From NCBI GenBank assembly GCA_023431185.1, contig JAEYXS010000016.1:1-55084 (forward strand): a stretch of 55,084 bases of DNA, written 5' to 3'. This DNA is from Verrucomicrobiota bacterium. Its GTDB lineage: Bacteria; Verrucomicrobiota; Verrucomicrobiia; Limisphaerales; JAEYXS01. The position numbers were made by a program, and so were the translations under genes. Under the pieces are notes generated by a model, which worked only from the letters and a program-made list of their open reading frames with translations, had not been told where the DNA came from and ran no database searches. This document shows positions 1-5,782 of this stretch, one piece after another. Each line of letters begins with the position of its first letter. Positions within the stretch are counted from its first letter, which is position 1.

Positions 1-81
1 CTCTTTGCATAAGCTGGTAAGACTATGAATCAACCACTGGCAGAATGCATCGCTCCAGTATATACTGGGCGGTCTGAACTT

Positions 82-378
82 ATGTGGAAACGGATAAGCA
101 CATTAGCGCTGCTGTCATGGGTGATAAGCAGCCACGCCGCTGAACCGGTCCGGGCGAACGCCACGAACCAGTTCCGCATTACCGGCATGTTCTGCGAAGG
201 TTGCGCCGACGGCATCACGTCCGAGCTGAAGCGCACCGCCGGCGTCACCTACGTGAACGTCTCGCTGACGAACAAGCTCGCCATCGTGGCCTATGACACG
301 AACCGCGTGACCACCAGCAATCTGGTCCACGTGGTGAAAGAAGCCGGCTACACCGCCGAACCGATAACGAAACGTTAA
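82..378 (+). CDS. Secreted heavy-metal-associated (HMA) domain protein
   Basis: A 98-residue protein. It begins with a signal peptide (about residues 1-20, ending SSHAA) and continues as one HMA/CopZ-like ferredoxin-fold domain with the metal site GMFCEGCA (Cys38, Cys41), followed by the usual pattern GVTYVNVSLT and a C-terminal KEAGYTAE. HMA domains of this kind bind Cu(I) through the two cysteines and hand it to partner proteins. Export would put this one in the periplasm, unlike cytosolic CopZ. An in-frame ATG at 25 exists, but the start at 82 gives a clean signal peptide, so I use it. Three bases separate it from the SCO gene at 382, and two more copper-type genes follow. Copper delivery to an oxidase or copper enzyme is inferred from that context; mercury or another soft metal remains possible. 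Confidence 0.85.
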   Translation: MWKRISTLALLSWVISSHAAEPVRANATNQFRITGMFCEGCADGITSELKRTAGVTYVNVSLTNKLAIVAYDTNRVTTSNLVHVVKEAGYTAEPITKR

Positions 379-381
379 GTA

Positions 382-1053
382 GTGATGGAACCAACTGGAC
401 AGAAAAAGGAAGAACAGTATCGCCCCGAAGACGCAGGCGCGGATGTGGCGATCTTCACCAAGGTCATCGCGGTGGCGGTGGTCGTCACCATTGCCGTGCT
501 CTGTGCGGCCTTTGTGAAGAGCCAGCAACGCAAGGCCGAAGCCGCCCGCGTGCGCACCGTCGCCCCCTTCGCCCTCACCGATCGCAGCGGCCGCCCGGTG
601 ACGCAGGCCGAGCTGGAAGGCAAGTTCGCCATCGTGAGCTTCGTATTCACCAGTTGCTCCGTCTCCTGCCTGAACGTCAGCAAACACATGGCCGAGATCC
701 AGCGCCTCACCAAGGATCTGCCGGACGTGCAACTCCTCTCCCTCACCGTGGACCCGCGCAGCAACACCCCCGAGGTGCTCACGAAATTCGCCGACCGTTT
801 CGAGGCCGATGCGAACCGCTGGCTCTTCCTGACCGGCGAGAAAGAACCGCTCTACACCCTCATCGAGACCAGCTTCCTCAAGCGCGGCACCGAAGCGGAG
901 AACCCGCTCATGCCCGGTGGTTTTCAAGGCACGGAACGAATCGCTCTGGTCGATAAACAAGGCGTGGTCCGCACCTATTTCAACGGCATGAACCCGGATT
1001 CCCCCACGCTGGTGGTGCAGGCATTGGAAGCCTTGCGGAAGGAAGGGAAATGA
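382..1053 (+). CDS. Membrane-anchored SCO1/SenC-family protein lacking the conserved His
   Basis: A 223-residue protein with one N-terminal membrane anchor (about residues 27-45) and a periplasmic thioredoxin-like SCO domain. SCO proteins bind copper through a CxxxC pair and a distal His and help assemble the CuA site of cytochrome oxidase. Here the pair is present (FVFTSCSVSC, Cys92 and Cys96), but at the place of the His, just before the strand IALVD, the sequence is FQGTERIALVD: a Gly (183) stands where His is expected. It may therefore act as a thiol reductase rather than a copper donor (inference). The track start is GTG at 382; an ATG lies one codon later at 385. Its stop overlaps the next gene by 4 bases (ATGA), which implies translational coupling. 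Confidence 0.85.
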   Translation: MMEPTGQKKEEQYRPEDAGADVAIFTKVIAVAVVVTIAVLCAAFVKSQQRKAEAARVRTVAPFALTDRSGRPVTQAELEGKFAIVSFVFTSCSVSCLNVSKHMAEIQRLTKDLPDVQLLSLTVDPRSNTPEVLTKFADRFEADANRWLFLTGEKEPLYTLIETSFLKRGTEAENPLMPGGFQGTERIALVDKQGVVRTYFNGMNPDSPTLVVQALEALRKEGK

Positions 1054-2000
1054 GCCGCGTCACTTCTGCACTCTTGCTGCTCACAGCCTTGCTTCTGGTC
1101 GCCTGCGGCCAGCAACCATCTCCCGCCCCTACTGCGCCAACGGTCACCACGACCGCGAATACCCCAGCCAAAACCGGTGCCATCATGCATCCGACGCGCG
1201 GACTCATCCGCGAGATCGCGACCGATCTGAAGACCGCCGTCATCCGCCACGAAGAGATCCCCGGCTACATGCCCAAGATGACGATGGAACTCACCGTGCT
1301 GAACACCAACGAACTTGCCGGACTCAAAGTAGGCGATGAGATCACCTTCGAACTGCACGCGGATGCCGACAAGCATTGGATCCAAAACCTGAAACGCATC
1401 GGTACCAGTAGCGGCAGTTCCTCCATGGTCCCGCCCTCGAAAGCTGCCGCACTGAAACCACGCCTCGACCCTTCGCTCAAAGTCGGCGATGTGATGCCTG
1501 ACTTCGCCTTCACCAGCGAACGCGGCGAGGAGATCAAGTTCTCGCAATATCGCGGCCAGGTGCTCGCGTTCACCTTCATCTTCACGCGCTGTCCGCTGCC
1601 GGACTTCTGTCCACGCATGGGCTATCAGTTCGCCGCCGCCCGGCAGAACCTGCTGGAGAACTCCGGTAGTGTGACGAACTTCCAGTTCCTCTCTCTCTCC
1701 TTCGATCCGGAATTCGATCTGCCACCCGTACTGGCGCGCTATGCGAACAGTTATCGCAAAGGCAACAGCGACCGTTGGCTCTTTGCCGTCGCGAGCGCAG
1801 AAGTGCTCAAACAGCTCGCCCCGCTCTGTGACCTCCAGATGACCAAAGAGGCCGGCAGCATCTCCCACAATCTCCGCACCGTGGTGCTCGATCCGCAGGG
1901 CAAGGTCTTCCGCCAGTTCGACGGCAATCATTGGACCGGTGAACAACTGGCCGAAGCGATGCGTCAGGCCGCAGCCGTGAAGGAAACCGCCCAGCCATGA
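1050..2000 (+). CDS. Lipoprotein fusing a CusF-like copper domain to a SCO domain
   Basis: A 316-residue protein. It starts with a lipoprotein signal (LLLVAC, Cys19). Residues about 45-118 match the CusF/YdeI copper-binding fold, with the signature RHEEIPGYMPKMTM giving His67 and Met74/77/79 as likely Cu ligands. Residues about 138-310 are a SCO domain with FTRCPLPDFC (Cys181, Cys187; a Cx5C spacing instead of the classical CxxxC) and the distal His273 (SISHNLRTVVLD). The fusion places a Met/His copper carrier and a Cys/Cys/His copper site on one lipid anchor, so copper may be passed within the polypeptide (inference). It overlaps the preceding SCO gene by 4 bases and is followed 10 bases later by the propeller gene. 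Confidence 0.88.
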   Translation: MSRVTSALLLLTALLLVACGQQPSPAPTAPTVTTTANTPAKTGAIMHPTRGLIREIATDLKTAVIRHEEIPGYMPKMTMELTVLNTNELAGLKVGDEITFELHADADKHWIQNLKRIGTSSGSSSMVPPSKAAALKPRLDPSLKVGDVMPDFAFTSERGEEIKFSQYRGQVLAFTFIFTRCPLPDFCPRMGYQFAAARQNLLENSGSVTNFQFLSLSFDPEFDLPPVLARYANSYRKGNSDRWLFAVASAEVLKQLAPLCDLQMTKEAGSISHNLRTVVLDPQGKVFRQFDGNHWTGEQLAEAMRQAAAVKETAQP

Positions 2001-2010
2001 TTTTTCCTGC

Positions 2011-3186
2011 ATGAATATTTTCTCTCTCGTCCGGAACTGCTGTCTCCTGCTCTTGGCCATCGCGCTTACGACGGCCCCGATGAACGCCTCCGAGCATGGC
2101 GAAGCCATCAAACGCCTCGGCATCCACAGTCTCGATGTCTATGCGGATGGCGACACCATCCATCTGCTCGTCGCGGATTATCTGCCGAACGGCCAGCCCA
2201 TGCTCATGCACCAACGCTCGACCGATGGCGGCAAGACGTGGTCTCCCCGTGTGCGTGCCAACGCCGGCATCATCGCTCCCAGTTCGCCGAATCGCGGCAT
2301 GGACGCCCAGATCGCCGCCGCTGGTGACAAGCTCGTCGCCGTCTGGATGATCAAAGGCACCGGCAACTTCAACAGCGGCCCCCTCGTCACCACCATCTCC
2401 CAGGATGGCGGCAAGACCTGGCACGTTGGCCCCAATCCCGCCGATGACGGCCTCACCACCGGCCACAGCTTTTCCGATCTCTGCGCAGATAGTTCCGGCA
2501 ATTTTCACCTCGCCTGGCTCGACAGCCGTGATGGCCGCCAAGGGCTGCGCTACGCCCGCTCCTCCGATGGCGGAGTAAGTTGGCAGAAAAACCTGACACT
2601 CAAGCCCGACACGTGCGAATGCTGCTGGAACAAATTGGCCGCTGGCCCAACCGGCCCGCTCGTCCTCTTCCGCGACAAGAAGCCACGCGATATGGCGCTC
2701 TTCACCTCCACGGATGGCGGCACCCAATGGAGCAAGCCAACGACCGTCGGCAAGTTCGCCTGGGATTTCACCGGTTGCCCGCACGTCGGCGGCGGTCTTG
2801 CTACGGAAGTAAAAGGCAAAACGACCGTGACTCACGCCGTCGTCTGGACTGGCAAAGCGGGAGAATCCGGCGTCTATCATCTCTCCTCGAAAAACAATCG
2901 CACCTGGAGCAAGCCAGCGAAACTCGGCACCAGTTCCGCCCGTCGCGCCGATGTCGCTGCCGGTGCTAAAGGTGTCGGCATCGTGTGGGAAGAGAATGAA
3001 GACGGCGAGATCGCGCTGATGTTCGCCACCAGCAAAGACGGCAAGAAATGGAGCGCACCCGAACGCCTCCGCGAAGCCTCCACCACCGCCGCCTACCCGC
3101 GCCTCATCGGCACCAGCGAAGGCTTCCAAATCTTCTGGACCGAAACCGAATCCGGCCGCGGCCTGCTCAAGCAAACGAGCCGCTAA
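2011..3186 (+). CDS. Secreted BNR/Asp-box beta-propeller with a CECC cluster (sialidase-like fold)
   Basis: A 391-residue protein with a signal peptide (about residues 1-26) and five Asp-box motifs of the form S-x-D-G-G-x-x-W (STDGGKTW, SQDGGKTW, SSDGGVSW, STDGGTQW, SKDGKKW), which mark a six-bladed BNR propeller. Automatic annotation would say exo-alpha-sialidase. However I see no sialidase FRIP motif or Arg triad in the expected places, and it carries TCECCW (Cys202, Cys204, Cys205) and GCPH (Cys256, His258), a cluster better suited to metal binding. It is the last gene of a copper operon, 10 bases after the CusF-SCO lipoprotein. A role in periplasmic copper or other metal handling is inferred; a glycan-binding function cannot be excluded. 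Confidence 0.75.
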   Translation: MNIFSLVRNCCLLLLAIALTTAPMNASEHGEAIKRLGIHSLDVYADGDTIHLLVADYLPNGQPMLMHQRSTDGGKTWSPRVRANAGIIAPSSPNRGMDAQIAAAGDKLVAVWMIKGTGNFNSGPLVTTISQDGGKTWHVGPNPADDGLTTGHSFSDLCADSSGNFHLAWLDSRDGRQGLRYARSSDGGVSWQKNLTLKPDTCECCWNKLAAGPTGPLVLFRDKKPRDMALFTSTDGGTQWSKPTTVGKFAWDFTGCPHVGGGLATEVKGKTTVTHAVVWTGKAGESGVYHLSSKNNRTWSKPAKLGTSSARRADVAAGAKGVGIVWEENEDGEIALMFATSKDGKKWSAPERLREASTTAAYPRLIGTSEGFQIFWTETESGRGLLKQTSR

Positions 3187-3316
3187 CGGAGCTCCGAGCT
3201 CCAATTCGGCGAATGGCGGAGCGCCGGTCTCCGACCCGGCACGAGTGAATTGGAATAGCCGCAAAAAGGCACAGAAGGCTCAAAAATAGAAACGGGCGAA
3301 AATCCACCCGCCCGGC

Positions 3317-3451
3317 GGAGCGCGGCTTTTAAGCCGCCTAAATTCCCATCAGCAAAAGCAGCTCAAAGAACGGCTTCTGCTTGATCCAATCATTGTTTAT
3401 TTTGTGACCTCTTGGCGTTTGAATATTTAGGCGGCATAAATGCCGCGCTCC
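3317..3451. repeat. REPIN-like paired palindrome, family A, copy 1
   Basis: Two inverted copies of a short hairpin unit bound a 135-bp element. The left arm starts GGAGCGCGGC-TTTTAA-GCCGCC; the right arm, read on the minus strand, starts GGAGCGCGGC-ATTTAT-GCCGCC. A second 135-bp element with the same head lies at 7393-7527. The arms differ from each other only by changes that keep base pairing. This is the layout of REP/REPIN elements mobilised by RAYT transposases; no such transposase is in the window. Confidence 0.75.
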
Positions 3452-3481
3452 TTTCGCGCTCGAGTTTTTGCACCACCTTCC

Positions 3482-3523
3482 AAAAAACACCCTCCTCTTC
3501 GAGACATCCCAAAGAAGAGGGTG
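3482..3523 (-). terminator. Intrinsic terminator of the methyltransferase gene
   Basis: On the minus strand CACCCTCTTC and GAAGAGGAGGGTG form a GC-rich stem (GAGGGTG/CACCCTC core) that runs straight into a TTTTTT tract (plus-strand 3482-3487). It lies 32 bases past the methyltransferase stop codon, so it is a textbook rho-independent terminator for that gene. Confidence 0.85.
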
Positions 3524-3554
3524 ATCGTTTACCGCGAGCTCCCGGCCCGTTCGT

Positions 3555-4634
3555 TTACTTCCTCACAAGGTAGTAATAGTTGATGATGTCATGGTTGAGC
3601 TTCTCGACATCCACCTTCTTGAAGCCCGCTTCCGCCAGCATCTGCAGCGCAAGCTCCTTGCCCCACATCGCCCCCAGGCCCGCTCCGCCCTGCGCCAGCG
3701 AGACTGACATGCAGTGCATGCACGAGATGGTGTAGATGAACGGTGCCAGCATGTGCTCCATGTTCCCCGCCACGTTGCTCGAGCCTCCAATGTCCTGCAT
3801 GAAATACAGGCCATCCGGCTTGAGCGCAGTGTAGATGTATTCCAACACCACATCCGGCTTCGCCTGGTCATGCACCGCGTCAAAGGTGAAGATAAGGTCG
3901 AACTTCTCCACGTCCTTGGAGCGTGACACATCCACCGTCTGAAAGGTCACGTTGGTGACACCTTCCGCCTTCGCGTAATTACGCGCCGCGATGACCGCCT
4001 CTTCACAGAGATCATACCCCGTGAAGCGGCTCTGCGGATAATGTATCGCCATGGCGATGAGCGCGCGGCCTGAGCCACAGCCCACATCCAGCACCTCGAT
4101 GCCCTGCTCCAGCTTCGCCTTCAGCCCGTCCACCAACGGCAGCAAATGCTCCTTCAGCGGCACCACCGCCGTCTGGTTGCTCTCCTCCGCCATCACTTCG
4201 TGGAAACGGTTGTACTTCTCATACGGCACGCCGCCGCCGCGCTTGAAGCACTCCACGATCTCGTCCTCCACACTGCCCAACACGCTCACCCATTGCATGG
4301 GGATCGCGATATTGTTCGGCACGGCGGCACGCGTGAGCAACATGGCGTGCTCGGCGGGCAGATGAAATTTATTCGTAGTTGCATCATGGTCCACGATACG
4401 CCCGGTCGTCATCGTGCCCAACCACTCGCGGACATAACGTTCGTTCAGTCCGGCGGCAGTCGCTATCTCTTTGCTCGTGGCAAAGTCCAGCTTCGCCATC
4501 GTGTCAAAAAGGCCGGTCCGATGGCCGATGGAAGTCATCAGCGCGATGCCGGCGCTGTTCAGATGCCCGATCATCTGCCGGGCGAACTGGTCCACTTTTT
4601 CCTCATTCAACTTGGGTAGGCACTGCGTACACAT
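3555..4634 (-). CDS. SAM-dependent methyltransferase with N-terminal winged-helix domain (Rv2258c-like)
   Basis: A 359-residue protein. Residues about 20-95 look like the winged-helix dimerisation domain of Rv2258c-type methyltransferases (LFDTMAKLDFATSKEIATAAGL, Y/VREWL). Residues about 165-355 are a class I Rossmann methyltransferase with motif I VLDVGCGSG (181-189), an acidic YDLCEEA and FDLIFTFDAVHD. The substrate is unknown; relatives methylate small molecules. The extreme N-terminus reads MCTQC, a CxxC pair that may be a metal or redox site. It lies 314 bases downstream of a TetR regulator on the same strand, with a perfect 14-bp palindrome between them, so regulation by that TetR is plausible. 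A strong terminator follows. Confidence 0.85.
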   Translation of the reverse strand: MCTQCLPKLNEEKVDQFARQMIGHLNSAGIALMTSIGHRTGLFDTMAKLDFATSKEIATAAGLNERYVREWLGTMTTGRIVDHDATTNKFHLPAEHAMLLTRAAVPNNIAIPMQWVSVLGSVEDEIVECFKRGGGVPYEKYNRFHEVMAEESNQTAVVPLKEHLLPLVDGLKAKLEQGIEVLDVGCGSGRALIAMAIHYPQSRFTGYDLCEEAVIAARNYAKAEGVTNVTFQTVDVSRSKDVEKFDLIFTFDAVHDQAKPDVVLEYIYTALKPDGLYFMQDIGGSSNVAGNMEHMLAPFIYTISCMHCMSVSLAQGGAGLGAMWGKELALQMLAEAGFKKVDVEKLNHDIINYYYLVRK

Positions 4635-4948
4635 GTCTGTCTTCTTTCCGTAGTTATTTATGATCTATGTCGTTATTAAACCGCCCGGCATCGTGATGCC
4701 TGACGGGCAAGTCCTTTCCTTAGCCACGGCTGTACCATTCGCAGCCACGCAAAAGACCGGATCAGGCCAGAAACGGCGTCTCCACCCGCTGTATCCCCTT
4801 GCAAATGAGAAACCAAGAAAGCCCCAGTGACTGTTTCGCGAAAGTTTTAAGAAATCTTGAAAATCCTGCCACCACCCTAAAAACCGCCCCCTTTTCTACC
4901 GTTTGAAAACCAAAAGCCGCCTTTTAACTGCACAGACTAGTCTGTTTC
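4635..4948 (-). other. 314-bp methyltransferase leader with palindrome and stem-loops
   Basis: A non-coding gap between tetR and the methyltransferase gene. It contains the palindrome at 4932-4945, an A/T-rich middle (TTCTTAAAACTTTCGCGAAA on the minus strand) and, nearer the gene, two stem-loops in minus-strand RNA: GGCTG/CAGCC with a 9-base loop (about 4727-4745) and a bulged hairpin GCCCG..GGCATC..GATGC..CGGGC (about 4683-4708). I could not match these to a known riboswitch class. Confidence 0.6.
4932..4945. promoter_or_regulatory. Perfect 14-bp palindrome ACAGACTAGTCTGT, candidate TetR operator
   Basis: The sequence ACAGACTAGTCTGT is its own reverse complement. It sits 3 bases past the tetR stop codon and about 300 bases before the methyltransferase start. 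Palindromes with AGAC/GTCT ends are typical of TetR/NemR-type operators. It could control the methyltransferase transcript (inference). Confidence 0.5.
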
Positions 4949-5548
4949 TTATCCTTGCGAACCCACATACCGCTCCAGCGCCTTGCGCGCCTTGCGGATC
5001 GGCCAGACATCGTTGTAATTCCGGGCCGAGGCGATGGCTCCTTCTACGACCAGATAGTAGAAATCCGTTAGTTCCTCGACGTCCAGATGGCCATACTTCG
5101 CCTTGTCGCTGGCCACCAGATCGCGGCTGACATCCCGCAAGATGGAGCGGAAGGCATCATCGTGATAGATGACTTCCTTCCGCAAAGGACTGGCCGGATC
5201 AAGCACTTCCACCGTGAGATTGGCAAAGCCGCAACCGCGAAATTGCGTGTCTGGCAGCCACGTTTCCAGCGCTTCCATGAAGGCAAAGAAGCGCTTACGC
5301 GGCGTCTTTTGGGATTGGATGAAATCCTTCACTGCACTCAGGTCCACCCGGGCCCGTTCCCGCAGATAGGCTAGACAGAGATCATCCTTCGTTGGGAAAT
5401 GCGCAAAGAAGGTGGCTTTCGAGACTTTGGCCTCGGCGATGACCTGGTTCACGCCCGTTTGAAAATAACCCTGCTCATAGAAAAGGCGGTAAGCCGTCTC
5501 GATGATCTTCTCGCGTGCGGGCTTGTCAGTTTTGGACGGGCGACCCAT
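4949..5548 (-). CDS. TetR/AcrR-family transcriptional regulator
   Basis: A 199-residue protein. Residues 10-57 form the TetR DNA-binding domain (EKIIETAYRLFYEQGY, then KVSKATFFAHFPTKDDL as helix-turn-helix and the following helix). The ligand domain contains RGCGFANLTVEV with Cys106; E. coli NemR also uses a Cys106 as electrophile sensor, though homology of the position needs an alignment. Autorepression is likely, because an inverted repeat ACCGA-N5-TCGGT fills the spacer of its own promoter (5555-5582). The next gene downstream is the methyltransferase, its probable target. The ligand is unknown. Confidence 0.9.
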   Translation of the reverse strand: MGRPSKTDKPAREKIIETAYRLFYEQGYFQTGVNQVIAEAKVSKATFFAHFPTKDDLCLAYLRERARVDLSAVKDFIQSQKTPRKRFFAFMEALETWLPDTQFRGCGFANLTVEVLDPASPLRKEVIYHDDAFRSILRDVSRDLVASDKAKYGHLDVEELTDFYYLVVEGAIASARNYNDVWPIRKARKALERYVGSQG

Positions 5549-5554
5549 GAACAG

Positions 5555-5582
5555 AAAATAACCGAACCACTCGGTCTGTCAA
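5555..5582 (-). promoter_or_regulatory. tetR promoter with embedded operator, probably leaderless
   Basis: Read on the minus strand: TTGACA (5577-5582, perfect -35), a 16-bp spacer, then TATTTT (5555-5560, 4/6 match to the -10). The ATG is only 6 bases past the -10, so the transcript would start at or next to the start codon. The spacer holds the inverted repeat ACCGA-ACCAC-TCGGT (5561-5575), where a bound repressor would block RNA polymerase. Confidence 0.65.
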
Positions 5583-5596
5583 ATCTGGAGCGCAAT

Positions 5597-5766
5597 GGTA
5601 GGGACCGCTGTCCTCAGCGGTCCGACGCCGAAGCCAAGGACAATCGATGAACTGTGGCTCACTGAGATCAAGGGGAGTGGTCAGCGCTCTCAGTCGTCAC
5701 TACGATACTCGGCACATGCGTACCATGGGCTCCGACTGCGGACGGCTGAGGACAGCCGTCCCTACC
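5597..5766. repeat. REPIN-like paired palindrome, family B
   Basis: Two inverted hairpin units bound a 170-bp element between tetR and murJ. The left unit is GGTAG + GGACCGCTG-TCCT-CAGCGGTCC; the right unit, on the minus strand, is GGTAG + GGACGGCTG-TCCT-CAGCCGTCC. The single difference is a C/G to G/C swap on both sides of the stem, so pairing is kept. The head sequence differs from family A. Confidence 0.75.
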
Positions 5767-5782
5767 CTTACGAAGCATCCGC

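Larger units (their letters stand above)
3187..3554. other. 368-bp convergent intergenic region with palindromes and a terminator
   Basis: This lies between the converging copper operon and methyltransferase gene. No coding potential was seen. It holds a GC-rich hairpin at about 3215-3240 (head GGAGCGC followed by GCCGGTC/GACCCGG), an AAAAAGGCACAGAAGG-type purine stretch near 3260-3290, the paired palindrome element at 3317-3451 and the methyltransferase terminator at 3482-3523. The copper operon itself has no clear U-tract terminator; the hairpin near 3225 may serve. Confidence 0.7.

Noticed and set aside
2011..3186. Annotation as a true exo-alpha-sialidase
   Set aside because: Asp boxes only show the fold; catalytic features were not seen and the context is copper handling.
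3187..3260. A small gene in the GC-rich stretch after the propeller gene
   Set aside because: The sequence is palindromic, with no start, ribosome-binding site or codon pattern.
4683..4708. Mini-ykkC (guanidine-II) or SAM riboswitch upstream of the methyltransferase
   Set aside because: The hairpin loops do not have the ACGR tetraloops of mini-ykkC and no SAM-riboswitch core was recognisable; only an unclassified structure is claimed.
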